A stretch of 64,000 nucleotides of DNA from Marinomonas sp. THO17 (GTDB lineage: Bacteria; Pseudomonadota; Gammaproteobacteria; Pseudomonadales; Marinomonadaceae): the NCBI RefSeq assembly GCF_040436405.1, contig NZ_AP031575.1:2903501-2967500 (forward strand), given 5' to 3'. Shown here in pieces: positions 44,410 to 52,456 of this stretch. A program made the position numbers and the translations under genes. Numbering within the stretch: position 1 is the first letter of the stretch; each line of letters begins with the position of its first letter. Under the pieces are notes generated by a model, which had not been told where the DNA came from, ran no database searches, and was given only the letters and a program-made list of their open reading frames with translations.

Positions 44410-46116
44410 ATGTCTTTTCTCACGCAAGCCGGCGAAGCGCAAATCGCCAACAAACAAGGCAACGCCAGTCGCATGACGATGAGCCATTTCGTGCTGGCCA
44501 ATGTGCCGGATCTGGGCGCGGAACCCAGTGATCGCGTGGCCGAGTTGCCAAGGAACGAGCAGATAGTACAGACCTTGCCTTATACCAAACACAGCTATGT
44601 GAACCCGAATCAGGTGGTTTATTCCTTGATCATGGATGCCACCGTGGGAGACTTCACCTTTAACTGGATCGGCTTGGTGGACGAGGAAAATGTGCTCATT
44701 GCTGTGGCGCACATTACGCCTATCGATAAGCGCAAAAGCACCGAAGGGGTGGAAGGCAACACCATTGCCCGTAACTTCTTACTTAAGTACTCAGGTATTC
44801 AAATTGTTACTGGCGCCAATGTGCCGGCAGAGACTTGGCAGTTGGACTTTTCTACCCGCTTTAACGGCATGGACGAGCGGGAACGCTTGTCTAATTTGGA
44901 CTTGTACGGTCAAGCCAGTTTCTTGGATAGCGCCTACCAAGTCATAAAAGAAGGCGATCAATACCAATTGCAAGTGGGTGTGGGTTACGTAGGCGGCATT
45001 CGCACCAAGTTGGTGGAACAAGAAACGTTAACTGTCAGTGACTTATCTTGCTCTGTTTGGCTCGATGTGAGCTTGCAAGGAGACGTGTCAGACAAGGCCA
45101 CGGTCAGCCAAATACAAGTGCAAACCGAGGCCACAAGTGATGTTGTGGGCAGTGATTATGTGGACAGCAATGGCATTGCCCATTATGTCAGCAAGCTTGC
45201 AGACATAGACGCCAATGGCGAGGTCACCGACCACAGAGTTATTTATGACAATGTGGCCAAGCACGAAGCCAAGGCTAACCCCCATCCGCAATATCAGTTG
45301 AAGCGAGGTTTTGCGGTGTCGGGAACGGATAATGCAATAGTGTTGACCAGTCTAGACAGCCGCAATCCAATAACGGCCTTGGGCCAATATGAAGAATTTA
45401 CCTTTGCAGTGGCCAGTACCAATAGTGGCTCAGTGACCATTCAAATCGATGGTTTAGCGCCCTTGCCCTTACGTGGCGTCACCACGGGCCAGCAAGTCTT
45501 CGCCTCAGCCCTCTTGACCGTGCGTTACCTTAACGAGGCTTTTTACATTGCCAAACAGGTCAACCCTTTGACCGGCAATGATGTATTGGACATCACTAAA
45601 TTATGGATAGATACCGTGGACGTATTACGCCCCGGCGAATACGCCTTGGACGGCTCGACTTTAAGTCGCACCAGTCATCCGATTGCCTTTGCCATTGCGC
45701 AAGCTTCCTCCAACTTCATTGGTCAAGCGGAAAAAGACGCGGACCCAGTGACCTATGGCGGCTATTACGGCGATGGAGATGGTTCAACTAGCTTCACCTT
45801 GCCTATAGTCGGCGGCGAGTTTATTCGTATGCACGACGGTGGCAGAGGGGTGGATGAGGGAAGAGTGTTTGGCGGCTGGCAGGAGGACGCTATTCGAAAC
45901 ATTTTTGGTCGAATAAACACTAACTATAATGTTTTTACTGAAGGTGTAGCAGGAGCATTTACATATGTAAATGAAGATCTTGAACATACAATTGCTACTT
46001 CAGGAACCACTAGTACCACTAAAGGATCTACGACCTTTGATGCATCGTTAGTTGTTCCAACCGCCAATGAAAACCGCCCCCGCAACCTCGCCTATTACGG
46101 CAAAACCCGGCTTTAA
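44410..46116 (+). CDS. tail fibre 5
   Basis: 568 residues. Common anchor, then one HEAKANPHPQY unit. The shaft VTIQIDGLAPLPLRGV and collar-like segment GEYALDGSTLSRTSHPIAF...FTLPIVGGEFIRMHDGGRG are nearly the same as in fibre 6. The tip (IFGRINTNYNVFTEG, TIATSGTTSTTKGST) is unique and its DNA (about 45890-46040) is clearly more AT-rich than the flanks. Closes NENRPRNLAYYGKTRL. No chaperone gene follows. Confidence 0.82.
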   Translation: MSFLTQAGEAQIANKQGNASRMTMSHFVLANVPDLGAEPSDRVAELPRNEQIVQTLPYTKHSYVNPNQVVYSLIMDATVGDFTFNWIGLVDEENVLIAVAHITPIDKRKSTEGVEGNTIARNFLLKYSGIQIVTGANVPAETWQLDFSTRFNGMDERERLSNLDLYGQASFLDSAYQVIKEGDQYQLQVGVGYVGGIRTKLVEQETLTVSDLSCSVWLDVSLQGDVSDKATVSQIQVQTEATSDVVGSDYVDSNGIAHYVSKLADIDANGEVTDHRVIYDNVAKHEAKANPHPQYQLKRGFAVSGTDNAIVLTSLDSRNPITALGQYEEFTFAVASTNSGSVTIQIDGLAPLPLRGVTTGQQVFASALLTVRYLNEAFYIAKQVNPLTGNDVLDITKLWIDTVDVLRPGEYALDGSTLSRTSHPIAFAIAQASSNFIGQAEKDADPVTYGGYYGDGDGSTSFTLPIVGGEFIRMHDGGRGVDEGRVFGGWQEDAIRNIFGRINTNYNVFTEGVAGAFTYVNEDLEHTIATSGTTSTTKGSTTFDASLVVPTANENRPRNLAYYGKTRL

Positions 46117-46194
46117 AGGCAGTGTTTATGTCACGGTATTGGTTATTCAGTTCGCCAAATGTTAAGCAACTCAATCACGGATTAGGAAAATAAC

Positions 46195-48117
46195 ATGTCT
46201 TTTCTCACGCAAGCCGGCGAAGCGCAAATCGCCAACAAACAAGGCAACGCCAGTCGCATGACGATGAGTCATTTCGTGCTGGCCAATGTGCCGGATCTGG
46301 GCGCGGAACCGAGTGATCGCGTGGCCGAGTTGCCAAGGGATGAGCAGATAGTACAGACCTTGCCTTATACCAAACACAGTTACTTGAACCCGAATCAGGT
46401 GGTCTATTCCTTGATCATGGATTCCACCATAGGGGATTTTACCTTTAACTGGATTGGCTTGGTGGACGAGGAAGAGGTGCTCATTGCCGTGGCACACATT
46501 ACGCCTATCGATAAGCGCAAAAGCACCGAAGGGATGGAAGGCAACACCATTGCCCGTAACTTCTTGCTTAAGTACTCCGGTATTCAAAATGTCACTGGGG
46601 CCAATGTGCCGGCGGAGACGTGGCAGTTGGACTTTTCTACCCGCTTTAATGGTATGGACGAGCGGGAACGCTTGTCCAATTTGGACTTGTACGGTCAAGC
46701 CAGTTTCTTGGATAGCGCTTACCAAGTCATAAAAGAAGGCGATCAATACCAGCTGCAAGCGGGTGTGGGCTACGTGGGTGGCATTCGCACCAAGTTGGCG
46801 GAACAAGAAACGTTAACTGTCAGCGACTTGCCTTGCTCAATTTGGCTCGATGTGAGCTTGCAAGGGGATGTGTCGGACAAGACCACAGTCAGCCAAATAC
46901 AAGTGCAAACCGAGGCCACAAGTGATTTTGTGGACAGGGACTTTGTAAACAGTGATTATGTGGACAGCAATGGCCTTGCCCACTATGTCAGCAAACTAGC
47001 GGACATAAATACGGATGGCGAGATCACTGACCACAGAGTGATTTATGACAATGTGGCCAAGCATGAAGCCAAGGCCAACCCCCATCCACAGTATGTTGAG
47101 TACACAGATGAACAATGTGCGGCGACCTTGTCTTCTGCGCAACAAGCCTTGAGCGAACATGAAGCCAAAGCGGATCCGCATCCTCAGTATTATCAGTATA
47201 GCGACACTCAAGACGCGACCACCTTGGCGCAAGCCAATGGCTTTACTGAGCAGCAAATTGCTCAACATGAAGCCAAGCCAAACCCGCACGCACAATATTA
47301 TCAAAGACAAACCTTTACCCTGAGTGGTGATGAAAACCAACTCATCTTAAGCAGTCAAAACGGCGATGGGACCATTAGTCAACTCAAGGATTGGGATGAA
47401 TTTCGTTTTCAGGTGGCGGCCACTAACACCGCCGCCGTGACCATTCAAATTGATGACCTGGCGCCTTTACCCTTGCGTGGCGTGGCCGCTCATCAGGTGT
47501 TTGCTTCGGCCTTCTTGACGGTACGTTATTTCAACGAAGGTTTTTACATTGCCAAACAGATCAACCCTTTAACCGGTAACGATGTGCTGGACATCACCAA
47601 ATTATGGATAGATACCGTGGACGTATTACGCCCCGGCGAATACGCCTTGGACGGCTCGACCCTAAGTCGCACCAGTCATCCGATTGCCTTTGCTATTGCG
47701 CAAGCTTCCACCAACTTCATTGGCCAAGCGGTAAAAGACGCGGACCCAGTGACCTATGGCGGCTATTACGGTGATGGGGATGGTTCAACTACCTTCACCT
47801 TGCCTATAGTGGGCGGCGAGTTTATCCGTATGCACGACGGTGGTAGAGGGGCGGATGCAGGGCGTGGTTTTGCGAGTTGGCAGGGGGATGCTATTAGGAA
47901 TATTGTCGGTGAGTTTGGATCTGGGTTGTCTAATTCAGAAAACAGACAGCGTGTGTCGGGCGCGATGTATTTTAAGAGTCAGGATGTGGGTGATCTCGGC
48001 GTGTCTCAGGATTCAGGTCTAGTTGATGCGATTGGGTTTAATGCGTCATTAGTTGTCCCAACTGCCAATGAAAATCGCCCCCGCAACCTCGCCTATTACG
48101 GCAAAACTCGGCTCTAA
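46195..48117 (+). CDS. tail fibre 6
   Basis: 640 residues, the longest fibre. Common anchor, then three tandem HEAK-x-NPHPQY-type units (about 285-375), which lengthen the shaft. Shaft and collar-like block are as in fibre 5. The tip (IVGEFGSGLSNSENRQRVSG, KSQDVGDLGVSQDSG) is unique. Closes NENRPRNLAYYGKTRL. No chaperone gene follows; the next gene is a baseplate gene. The 78 bp before it hold a vestigial cassette end. Confidence 0.82.
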   Translation: MSFLTQAGEAQIANKQGNASRMTMSHFVLANVPDLGAEPSDRVAELPRDEQIVQTLPYTKHSYLNPNQVVYSLIMDSTIGDFTFNWIGLVDEEEVLIAVAHITPIDKRKSTEGMEGNTIARNFLLKYSGIQNVTGANVPAETWQLDFSTRFNGMDERERLSNLDLYGQASFLDSAYQVIKEGDQYQLQAGVGYVGGIRTKLAEQETLTVSDLPCSIWLDVSLQGDVSDKTTVSQIQVQTEATSDFVDRDFVNSDYVDSNGLAHYVSKLADINTDGEITDHRVIYDNVAKHEAKANPHPQYVEYTDEQCAATLSSAQQALSEHEAKADPHPQYYQYSDTQDATTLAQANGFTEQQIAQHEAKPNPHAQYYQRQTFTLSGDENQLILSSQNGDGTISQLKDWDEFRFQVAATNTAAVTIQIDDLAPLPLRGVAAHQVFASAFLTVRYFNEGFYIAKQINPLTGNDVLDITKLWIDTVDVLRPGEYALDGSTLSRTSHPIAFAIAQASTNFIGQAVKDADPVTYGGYYGDGDGSTTFTLPIVGGEFIRMHDGGRGADAGRGFASWQGDAIRNIVGEFGSGLSNSENRQRVSGAMYFKSQDVGDLGVSQDSGLVDAIGFNASLVVPTANENRPRNLAYYGKTRL

Positions 48118-48153
48118 AAACGATTTAATAGGACAAAGCAAAGAGGAATTTTT

Positions 48154-48687
48154 ATGATTGCACTGATTCTCAACAACACCACCATCACAGGATATGGCCT
48201 CAAAGTCTCCTGTGAACTGCCTTTGCCTGAAGAAGACCTGTCGGGACAAAGCTCATCCACCGCGACCGCCGAAAAAGGCTTCAAGCCAAAGCGCCTGAAA
48301 GTGTCGTTAAACATCAAATACGAAGACGCCGATGTGCTGTCGACCATACTACTGCTCAGCAGCGCGACGGATTCAGGCACGGGAAAACGTACCGTGTACA
48401 ACATAGACAACCAAACCGCCAGCGCCTTTGGGGTGCGTCAGGTGCGCTTTACCGATCGCGTTTCCGCACAAGAGATGGATGGCAGTCACGCTTGGAGTGT
48501 GAGCTTTACCTTGCTGGAACACCTTTCCACCTCGGAAAAAATCGAAAGCCAACGCCTCGCACAAAGCGACACCAAACTGGCCGCAGCGGATCAAGCCGCT
48601 GCTGAAGAAGCGCAAGGCAATCGTTCTTGGTTGGACAAATTAATTGACAAACTGGACAGCGCTTTATCCAACGAAAACGGATCATAA
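48154..48687 (+). CDS. baseplate complex protein (P2 gpU position)
   Basis: 177 residues. Begins MIALILNNTTITGYGLKVSCELPLPEEDLSGQ (quoted part: TTITGYGLKVSCELP) and has KGFKPKRLKVSLNIKYEDAD, typical of an adapter that meets the hub. The C-terminus is a charged helix. It precedes the hub and spike genes, so a hub-adapter or LysM-type connector role is likely. Confidence 0.6.
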   Translation: MIALILNNTTITGYGLKVSCELPLPEEDLSGQSSSTATAEKGFKPKRLKVSLNIKYEDADVLSTILLLSSATDSGTGKRTVYNIDNQTASAFGVRQVRFTDRVSAQEMDGSHAWSVSFTLLEHLSTSEKIESQRLAQSDTKLAAADQAAAEEAQGNRSWLDKLIDKLDSALSNENGS

Positions 48688-48688
48688 T

Positions 48689-49378
48689 ATGAAATACGAC
48701 TTTCAATTGACCATTAACGCAGAGCGAGTGCCACTGGTATCTCATGATATTTGTCTCGATGATTCGCGACCTGGTCGCGCCAGCTTCGTGGTACAGAGCG
48801 ACAAGGCCTTAAGTGGCATAGTGTACTTTTCTTTTTCCATTAACGGTAAGCAACAGCATGGTCATTTCTATGGCTACATAGAAAATTGCGTGACCGCCAG
48901 CCAAACTACCCAGACCTTATTTTGTCGGGAAAAAGCCAACCTCATGGAAATGTCCGTGCCCATGGCCTTACGCCATGCCACCTTAGGGGACGTACTAAAC
49001 GCAGTGAGCGAGCAAACAAGCTTAAACTTTACTTGGCCTGAGCAAGCCTCATACAGCCAACAGCAAGTGCCTCACTTTGTTAATACGGGAACGGGCTTTC
49101 ACTTGCTGAACAGTCTAGAAAAAGTGTTTGCTATCCCTGATTTTACTTGGATACAAAGGCGCGATGGCTCAGTCTTTGTTGGTGCTTGGCAAGATGGTCA
49201 TTGGGCAAATAGCCCGATCAGCGTACCGGCAGACATACTGGACAAACAGCTTGCAACTAAAAGTGCTGAACTGCTCGCCATTCCCGGTCTGAGAGCAGGC
49301 TATCAAGTGAATGGTAACCGCCTTTATCAGGTTCGACTAACCGACTCAAAAATGGTGATCTCATGGAAAAAACCCTAA
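48689..49378 (+). CDS. baseplate hub protein, P2 gpD-like
   Basis: 229 residues from the ATG at 48689. Segments CREKANLMEMSVPMALRHATLGDVLNAVSEQ and GTGFHLLNSLEKVFAIPDFTW resemble the gp27/gpD hub fold. Shorter than P2 gpD (about 387), so only the core may be retained. Overlaps the spike gene by 16 bp. Confidence 0.6.
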   Translation: MKYDFQLTINAERVPLVSHDICLDDSRPGRASFVVQSDKALSGIVYFSFSINGKQQHGHFYGYIENCVTASQTTQTLFCREKANLMEMSVPMALRHATLGDVLNAVSEQTSLNFTWPEQASYSQQQVPHFVNTGTGFHLLNSLEKVFAIPDFTWIQRRDGSVFVGAWQDGHWANSPISVPADILDKQLATKSAELLAIPGLRAGYQVNGNRLYQVRLTDSKMVISWKKP

Positions 49379-50103
49379 CCCGCATACTGCAAAGGAAATA
49401 CCCAGAACTGGCCAGCGGTTGGCATCTCCCTATCTGGGCGAGTGTCACCGATATTGGCAGCCCACTCGCCGGCGAAACCGCCAGCGAAGACACACCGGTT
49501 TATGCCGTCTCGGTACAAGTTCTCAAACAAAATGGCGAACCCGACAAGGACATTCCCGTGATTAGCGATGTGCTCTTACCTGTGCCAGCAGGCGGTATGC
49601 AACGTGGCCTGTGGGCCAAACCCAGTGTCGGCACCTTAGTGGAAATTGCCTTTGCTTATGGTTCTCCAGCCCATCCTTTCATACGCTCAGTGTTACCACA
49701 TGGCCTGACTTTGCCCAACATGGCGGAAACCGACCAACGCTGGCAGCAATCTGAAAACGCCTACCTACAAGTTGATCAAAACAACGACTGGCAAAGCAAA
49801 GGGCAAAACGTCTCTGCCGACATCGCCGAAAACCTAACACAGCGCATTGGCAAGCTAAGAGAAATCATTGCCGAAAAACATCACGTCGGTGACGAATCAA
49901 CCAACATCTACCAACTCCTGCTGGATCTGATGAACACCGTCTATGAACTGGCCAACGTCGCCTCGGCCCATACCCACAACTACACTTGGACAGATCCCGG
50001 TGGCGCCAGCGTGACCTCGCCTCCTTTACAAGCGTCCAACTACACCCAAAGCGCAACCAAGGCCCAAGAACAAGCCAACAGCCTACAACCTTTACTCAAA
50101 TAA
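49363..50103 (+). CDS. baseplate central spike protein, gpV-like
   Basis: 246 residues. The OB-fold gp5/gpV domain is suggested by ISDVLLPVPAGGMQRGLWAKPSVGTLVEIAFAYGSPAHPFIRSVLP (quoted part: KPSVGTLVEIAFAYGS). The C-terminal region is a Thr/Ala-rich helix with DPGGASVTSPPLQASNYTQ. It punctures the target membrane. It is the last gene of the tail operon; 146 bp of AT-rich DNA with arm-type sites separate it from attR. Confidence 0.7.
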   Translation: MEKTLTRILQRKYPELASGWHLPIWASVTDIGSPLAGETASEDTPVYAVSVQVLKQNGEPDKDIPVISDVLLPVPAGGMQRGLWAKPSVGTLVEIAFAYGSPAHPFIRSVLPHGLTLPNMAETDQRWQQSENAYLQVDQNNDWQSKGQNVSADIAENLTQRIGKLREIIAEKHHVGDESTNIYQLLLDLMNTVYELANVASAHTHNYTWTDPGGASVTSPPLQASNYTQSATKAQEQANSLQPLLK

Positions 50104-50137
50104 AGACCCTAAATAAGTGAACATGTAATTGAACGAA

Positions 50138-50154
50138 GTGAACAAAAGGTTAAC
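50138..50154. promoter_or_regulatory. candidate integrase arm-type site (right)
   Basis: GTGAACAAAAGGTTAAC, one mismatch from 19943-19959. A partial GTGAACA copy is at 50117-50123. It lies about 100 bp inside attR, the expected place for an arm site of a P2-like integrase. Confidence 0.5.
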
Positions 50155-50249
50155 AAAAAACTATCCACAACTGCTCACTTTAAAAAAGTTAACCGGCATT
50201 TAATCTTAATAAATTGAGCACTTTTGATTACTGATAAACTGATTCAATA

Positions 50250-50295
50250 ATTGAAAATCCTCGTGTCGGTGGTTCGATTCCGCCTCTGGGCACCA
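50250..50295 (+). repeat. attR core (46 bp copy of tRNA-Phe 3' half)
   Basis: Identical to 19704-19749. Only the 3' half of the tRNA is present, so it is not a functional gene. Confidence 0.93.
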
Positions 50296-50494
50296 ATACT
50301 GCAATTTATTGATTTAAAATGATTTCATTAAAAAATAGAGCCGCTTAATTTTGCTTTAAATTATCTTTATCTAAATGATTTATAAAGATTTTAAAGGATT
50401 TGATTCCCGTTCTGTCCATTGTCTCCATAAAATAAAGAGAAAAATTCTGCAAAAATAAGCTAAGATCTATAAAAATTCTATTGAACATCATGAG

Positions 50495-50728
50495 TGAGAT
50501 ACCGCGCTTCACTGTGGCCAATACCTAGGCTACAGAAAAAGAGGTGAAATATTCTTCGATCACGTTATCAATTCATCCATTGTACCCAGAAAAATAAAAG
50601 AAAAAGTCTTAGAGTTTAATAGTGCTTCTAGCCGTGCACTGTGTGAAGTATTACTGGAAAAAGCAGGGTATGAACCTAAGGAATGGTATGCTTATGTTCG
50701 TAGTTTAGATGCATCTAAGCCAGACTAA
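50495..50728 (+). pseudogene. gene fragment, unknown
   Basis: A frame ending at TAA 50726-50728 reads LGYRKRGEIFFDHVINSS, then SRALCEVLLEKAGYEPKEWYAYV. It has no ATG or GTG near its 5' end, and a TGA precedes it. It looks like the 3' part of a lost gene in the degraded island between attR and the Fic gene. Confidence 0.4.
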
Positions 50729-50788
50729 TTTTCCTGGTATCTTATTCTTTTTATAGCTTTTCTTTCTAAAACAAGAGGCAGTTACCCT

Positions 50789-51001
50789 ATGGAAGCATTC
50801 ATCATCATTTGAATAATTATATTTATTATAGTCGTTCTAGAGGCAGTAAAAAGTCAAAGTCCTAACACAAAGGAACCTCCAAAGAAAAAAGAAAGAACTA
50901 TGATCTGCAACATTTGCCATGGCGCTCGAATGATCAAAAAGGATGCGGGATACACCGTAATATGTTGGGCATGTGAGGGTAAAGGCAAGACAAAATACTA
51001 A
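50789..51001 (+). pseudogene. small membrane zinc-finger protein interrupted by UGA
   Basis: From the ATG at 50789 the frame reads MEAFIII, then TGA (50810-50812), then an in-frame IIIFIIVVLEAVKSQ, and a DnaJ-like zinc pair MICNICHGARMIKK...VICWACEGKGKTKY ending at 50999-51001. The TGA would be Trp if TGG. The 33-codon 3' part (ATG at 50900) might be expressed alone. Probably a nonsense-mutated gene. Confidence 0.45.
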
Positions 51002-51097
51002 TACAAAGATTTCCTAACGGTCAAAAGCGGACTTAAAAAATGAACCCGTCAAGATTCTTACTAGTTCGATATATTGTTTCTAAGCTCAAAAAAGCAC

Positions 51098-52162
51098 CTA
51101 CTCAATCGGTGGGAGCTCAAATAGCAGCGCCACTAGCGCATCATTCACGTAATAGCTCTCGCGGCCGAGCTTATGTTTGCTTAATGTGCCTTCGCAAAGT
51201 GCATCAAGGTAGCGTGTAGCGGTTGCTCTTGAAACACCTAAAGCTTCCTCGATAAATGCCACTTTAGTATAAGGGTGGCTGAATAAGCTATTCATTAGAT
51301 CTTGGCTATAAAATTTATGCTGAGCACGTATATGCCGCTTTTGCTCAATCAATAAATCGCCGATGGCTTCCACCACAGCTGTTGTGTGCTCAGCTGTCAC
51401 TGAGACGGCTTTTAATATATACAATATCCACGCTTCCCATTCCCCCGTATCTCTCACAACCTGCAATAAGCTGTAATACTGATCTTTGGTATGATTGATA
51501 TAGCGGCTGAGATATAAAATCGGCGTATCTAATAAGCCATTCAGCACCAAGTGCAAAATATTAATAATACGCCCTGTACGGCCATTACCATCATAGAAAG
51601 GGTGTATTGTTTCAAACTGATGATGAATAAGCGCCATACAAACGAGAGGATCTAGAGCTTGCATAGTATTTATGAATTGCTCTAAATCAGCCATATAGCC
51701 AATGAGCTTATCGGGTGATGGCGGTTGAAAAACTACTTCTCCTGTGAGTTCATTTTTCAAGATAGTGCCTGGTGTTTTACGAAATCCTGCGCGATTGCCT
51801 TCCAGCACCTCTTGCATCTCAATAATGGTATTCAGCGTAAGCGCTTCAGCATTCAACACCTCGTGATAACCAAGATGTAATGCCTGCGCATAGAACGCCA
51901 CTTCTTTCGTGACCGGATCAGCCTTGTCATTATGCAGTTGATATTTATAAAGCTGATCTTGCGTGGTAATGATGTTCTCAATCGCTGAACTACTTTGTGC
52001 TTCCTGTAACGCGAGCGTTGAGATCAACATACCTTCATTCGGGATTGTTTTGGCTACGCCCTTGAGCTCAGCCAAGTGACGATGCGCTGATATGAGCGCC
52101 TTCAATACGGCAGGCGTTTCTAAATCAGATTCTGGTGGCAGCGGTGCTAGCGTTGTTTCCAT
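51098..52162 (-). CDS. Fic-family AMP-transferase with N-terminal inhibitory motif
   Basis: 354 residues. The N-terminal Fic_N domain contains LPPESDLETPAVLKALI and the inhibitory helix SSSAIENI ([S/T]xxxE[G/N]). The catalytic Fic motif is HPFYDGNGRTGR at about residue 190, all key residues intact. The C-terminus is a winged helix (VAFIEEALGVSRATATRYLDAL). Typically transfers AMP to a hydroxyl on a target protein and is held inactive by the inhibitory Glu. Upstream lies a 40-bp repeat array likely bound by its own winged helix. Confidence 0.85.
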   Translation of the reverse strand: METTLAPLPPESDLETPAVLKALISAHRHLAELKGVAKTIPNEGMLISTLALQEAQSSSAIENIITTQDQLYKYQLHNDKADPVTKEVAFYAQALHLGYHEVLNAEALTLNTIIEMQEVLEGNRAGFRKTPGTILKNELTGEVVFQPPSPDKLIGYMADLEQFINTMQALDPLVCMALIHHQFETIHPFYDGNGRTGRIINILHLVLNGLLDTPILYLSRYINHTKDQYYSLLQVVRDTGEWEAWILYILKAVSVTAEHTTAVVEAIGDLLIEQKRHIRAQHKFYSQDLMNSLFSHPYTKVAFIEEALGVSRATATRYLDALCEGTLSKHKLGRESYYVNDALVALLFELPPIE

Positions 52163-52177
52163 TGTTCAGTATCTTTG

Positions 52178-52310
52178 TTTTTTGAGCATAAGACGATTTA
52201 CTTTCTCAAAAATCGCATTTTTTGAGCATACTGTCACTTACTTTCTCAAAAACCGCATTTTTTGAGCATATTGCCACTTACTTTCTCAAAAATAATCGAC
52301 TTTGAGCATG
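52178..52310. repeat. 40-bp operator-like tandem repeats upstream of the Fic gene
   Basis: TTTTTTGAGCATA recurs at 52178, 52218 and 52258, with a degenerate copy at 52301. TTACTTTCTCAAAAA recurs at 52198, 52238 and 52278. Each period creates an inverted repeat CTCAAAAA-N6-TTTTTGAG (52205-52226, 52245-52266, and an imperfect one at 52285-52306). The array begins 16 bp before the Fic start codon. Confidence 0.85.
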
Positions 52311-52456
52311 TCATCGTCAAAGTCACGCTTCAGACAATGATCAGCTAGCGTCAAAACTACTCACTAAAACCTGGACTGAATTATAGGGGGGCAGGTAATC
52401 GTATCACCATGCTATAACTTATTTGACTCAGCCGTTTATCTGCCAAGTTGATCATA

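Larger units (their letters stand above)
19704..50295. mobile_element. headless P2-like integrative element (mobile tailocin or tail-encoding satellite)
   Basis: Bounded by 46-bp direct repeats of the tRNA-Phe 3' half. Gene order: integrase and C-type repressor (-), Cox-like regulator, Toprim primase-helicase, iteron cluster, two small genes, MazEF-like pair, an unknown coiled-coil gene and Ogr activator (-), then a single rightward tail operon from gpR to the gpV-like spike. The P2 head cluster (portal, terminase, capsid, scaffold, head completion) is absent: only 247 bp separate ogr from gpR, and every other gene is accounted for as tail, lysis or fibre. The operons look intact, with tight ATGA overlaps, so this is not obvious decay. 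Boundaries are solid; the biological class is inferred. Confidence 0.88.

Noticed and set aside
46171..46806. Long antisense frame over fibre 6 (and similar ones over fibres 2-5)
   Set aside because: The minus-strand frames recur in every fibre copy because the anchor DNA is repeated. The encoded text is the antisense of the conserved anchor and has no ribosome-binding site.
50250..50295. Second tRNA gene
   Set aside because: Only the 3' 46 bases are present; acceptor 5' strand and D-arm are missing. It is an att duplicate.
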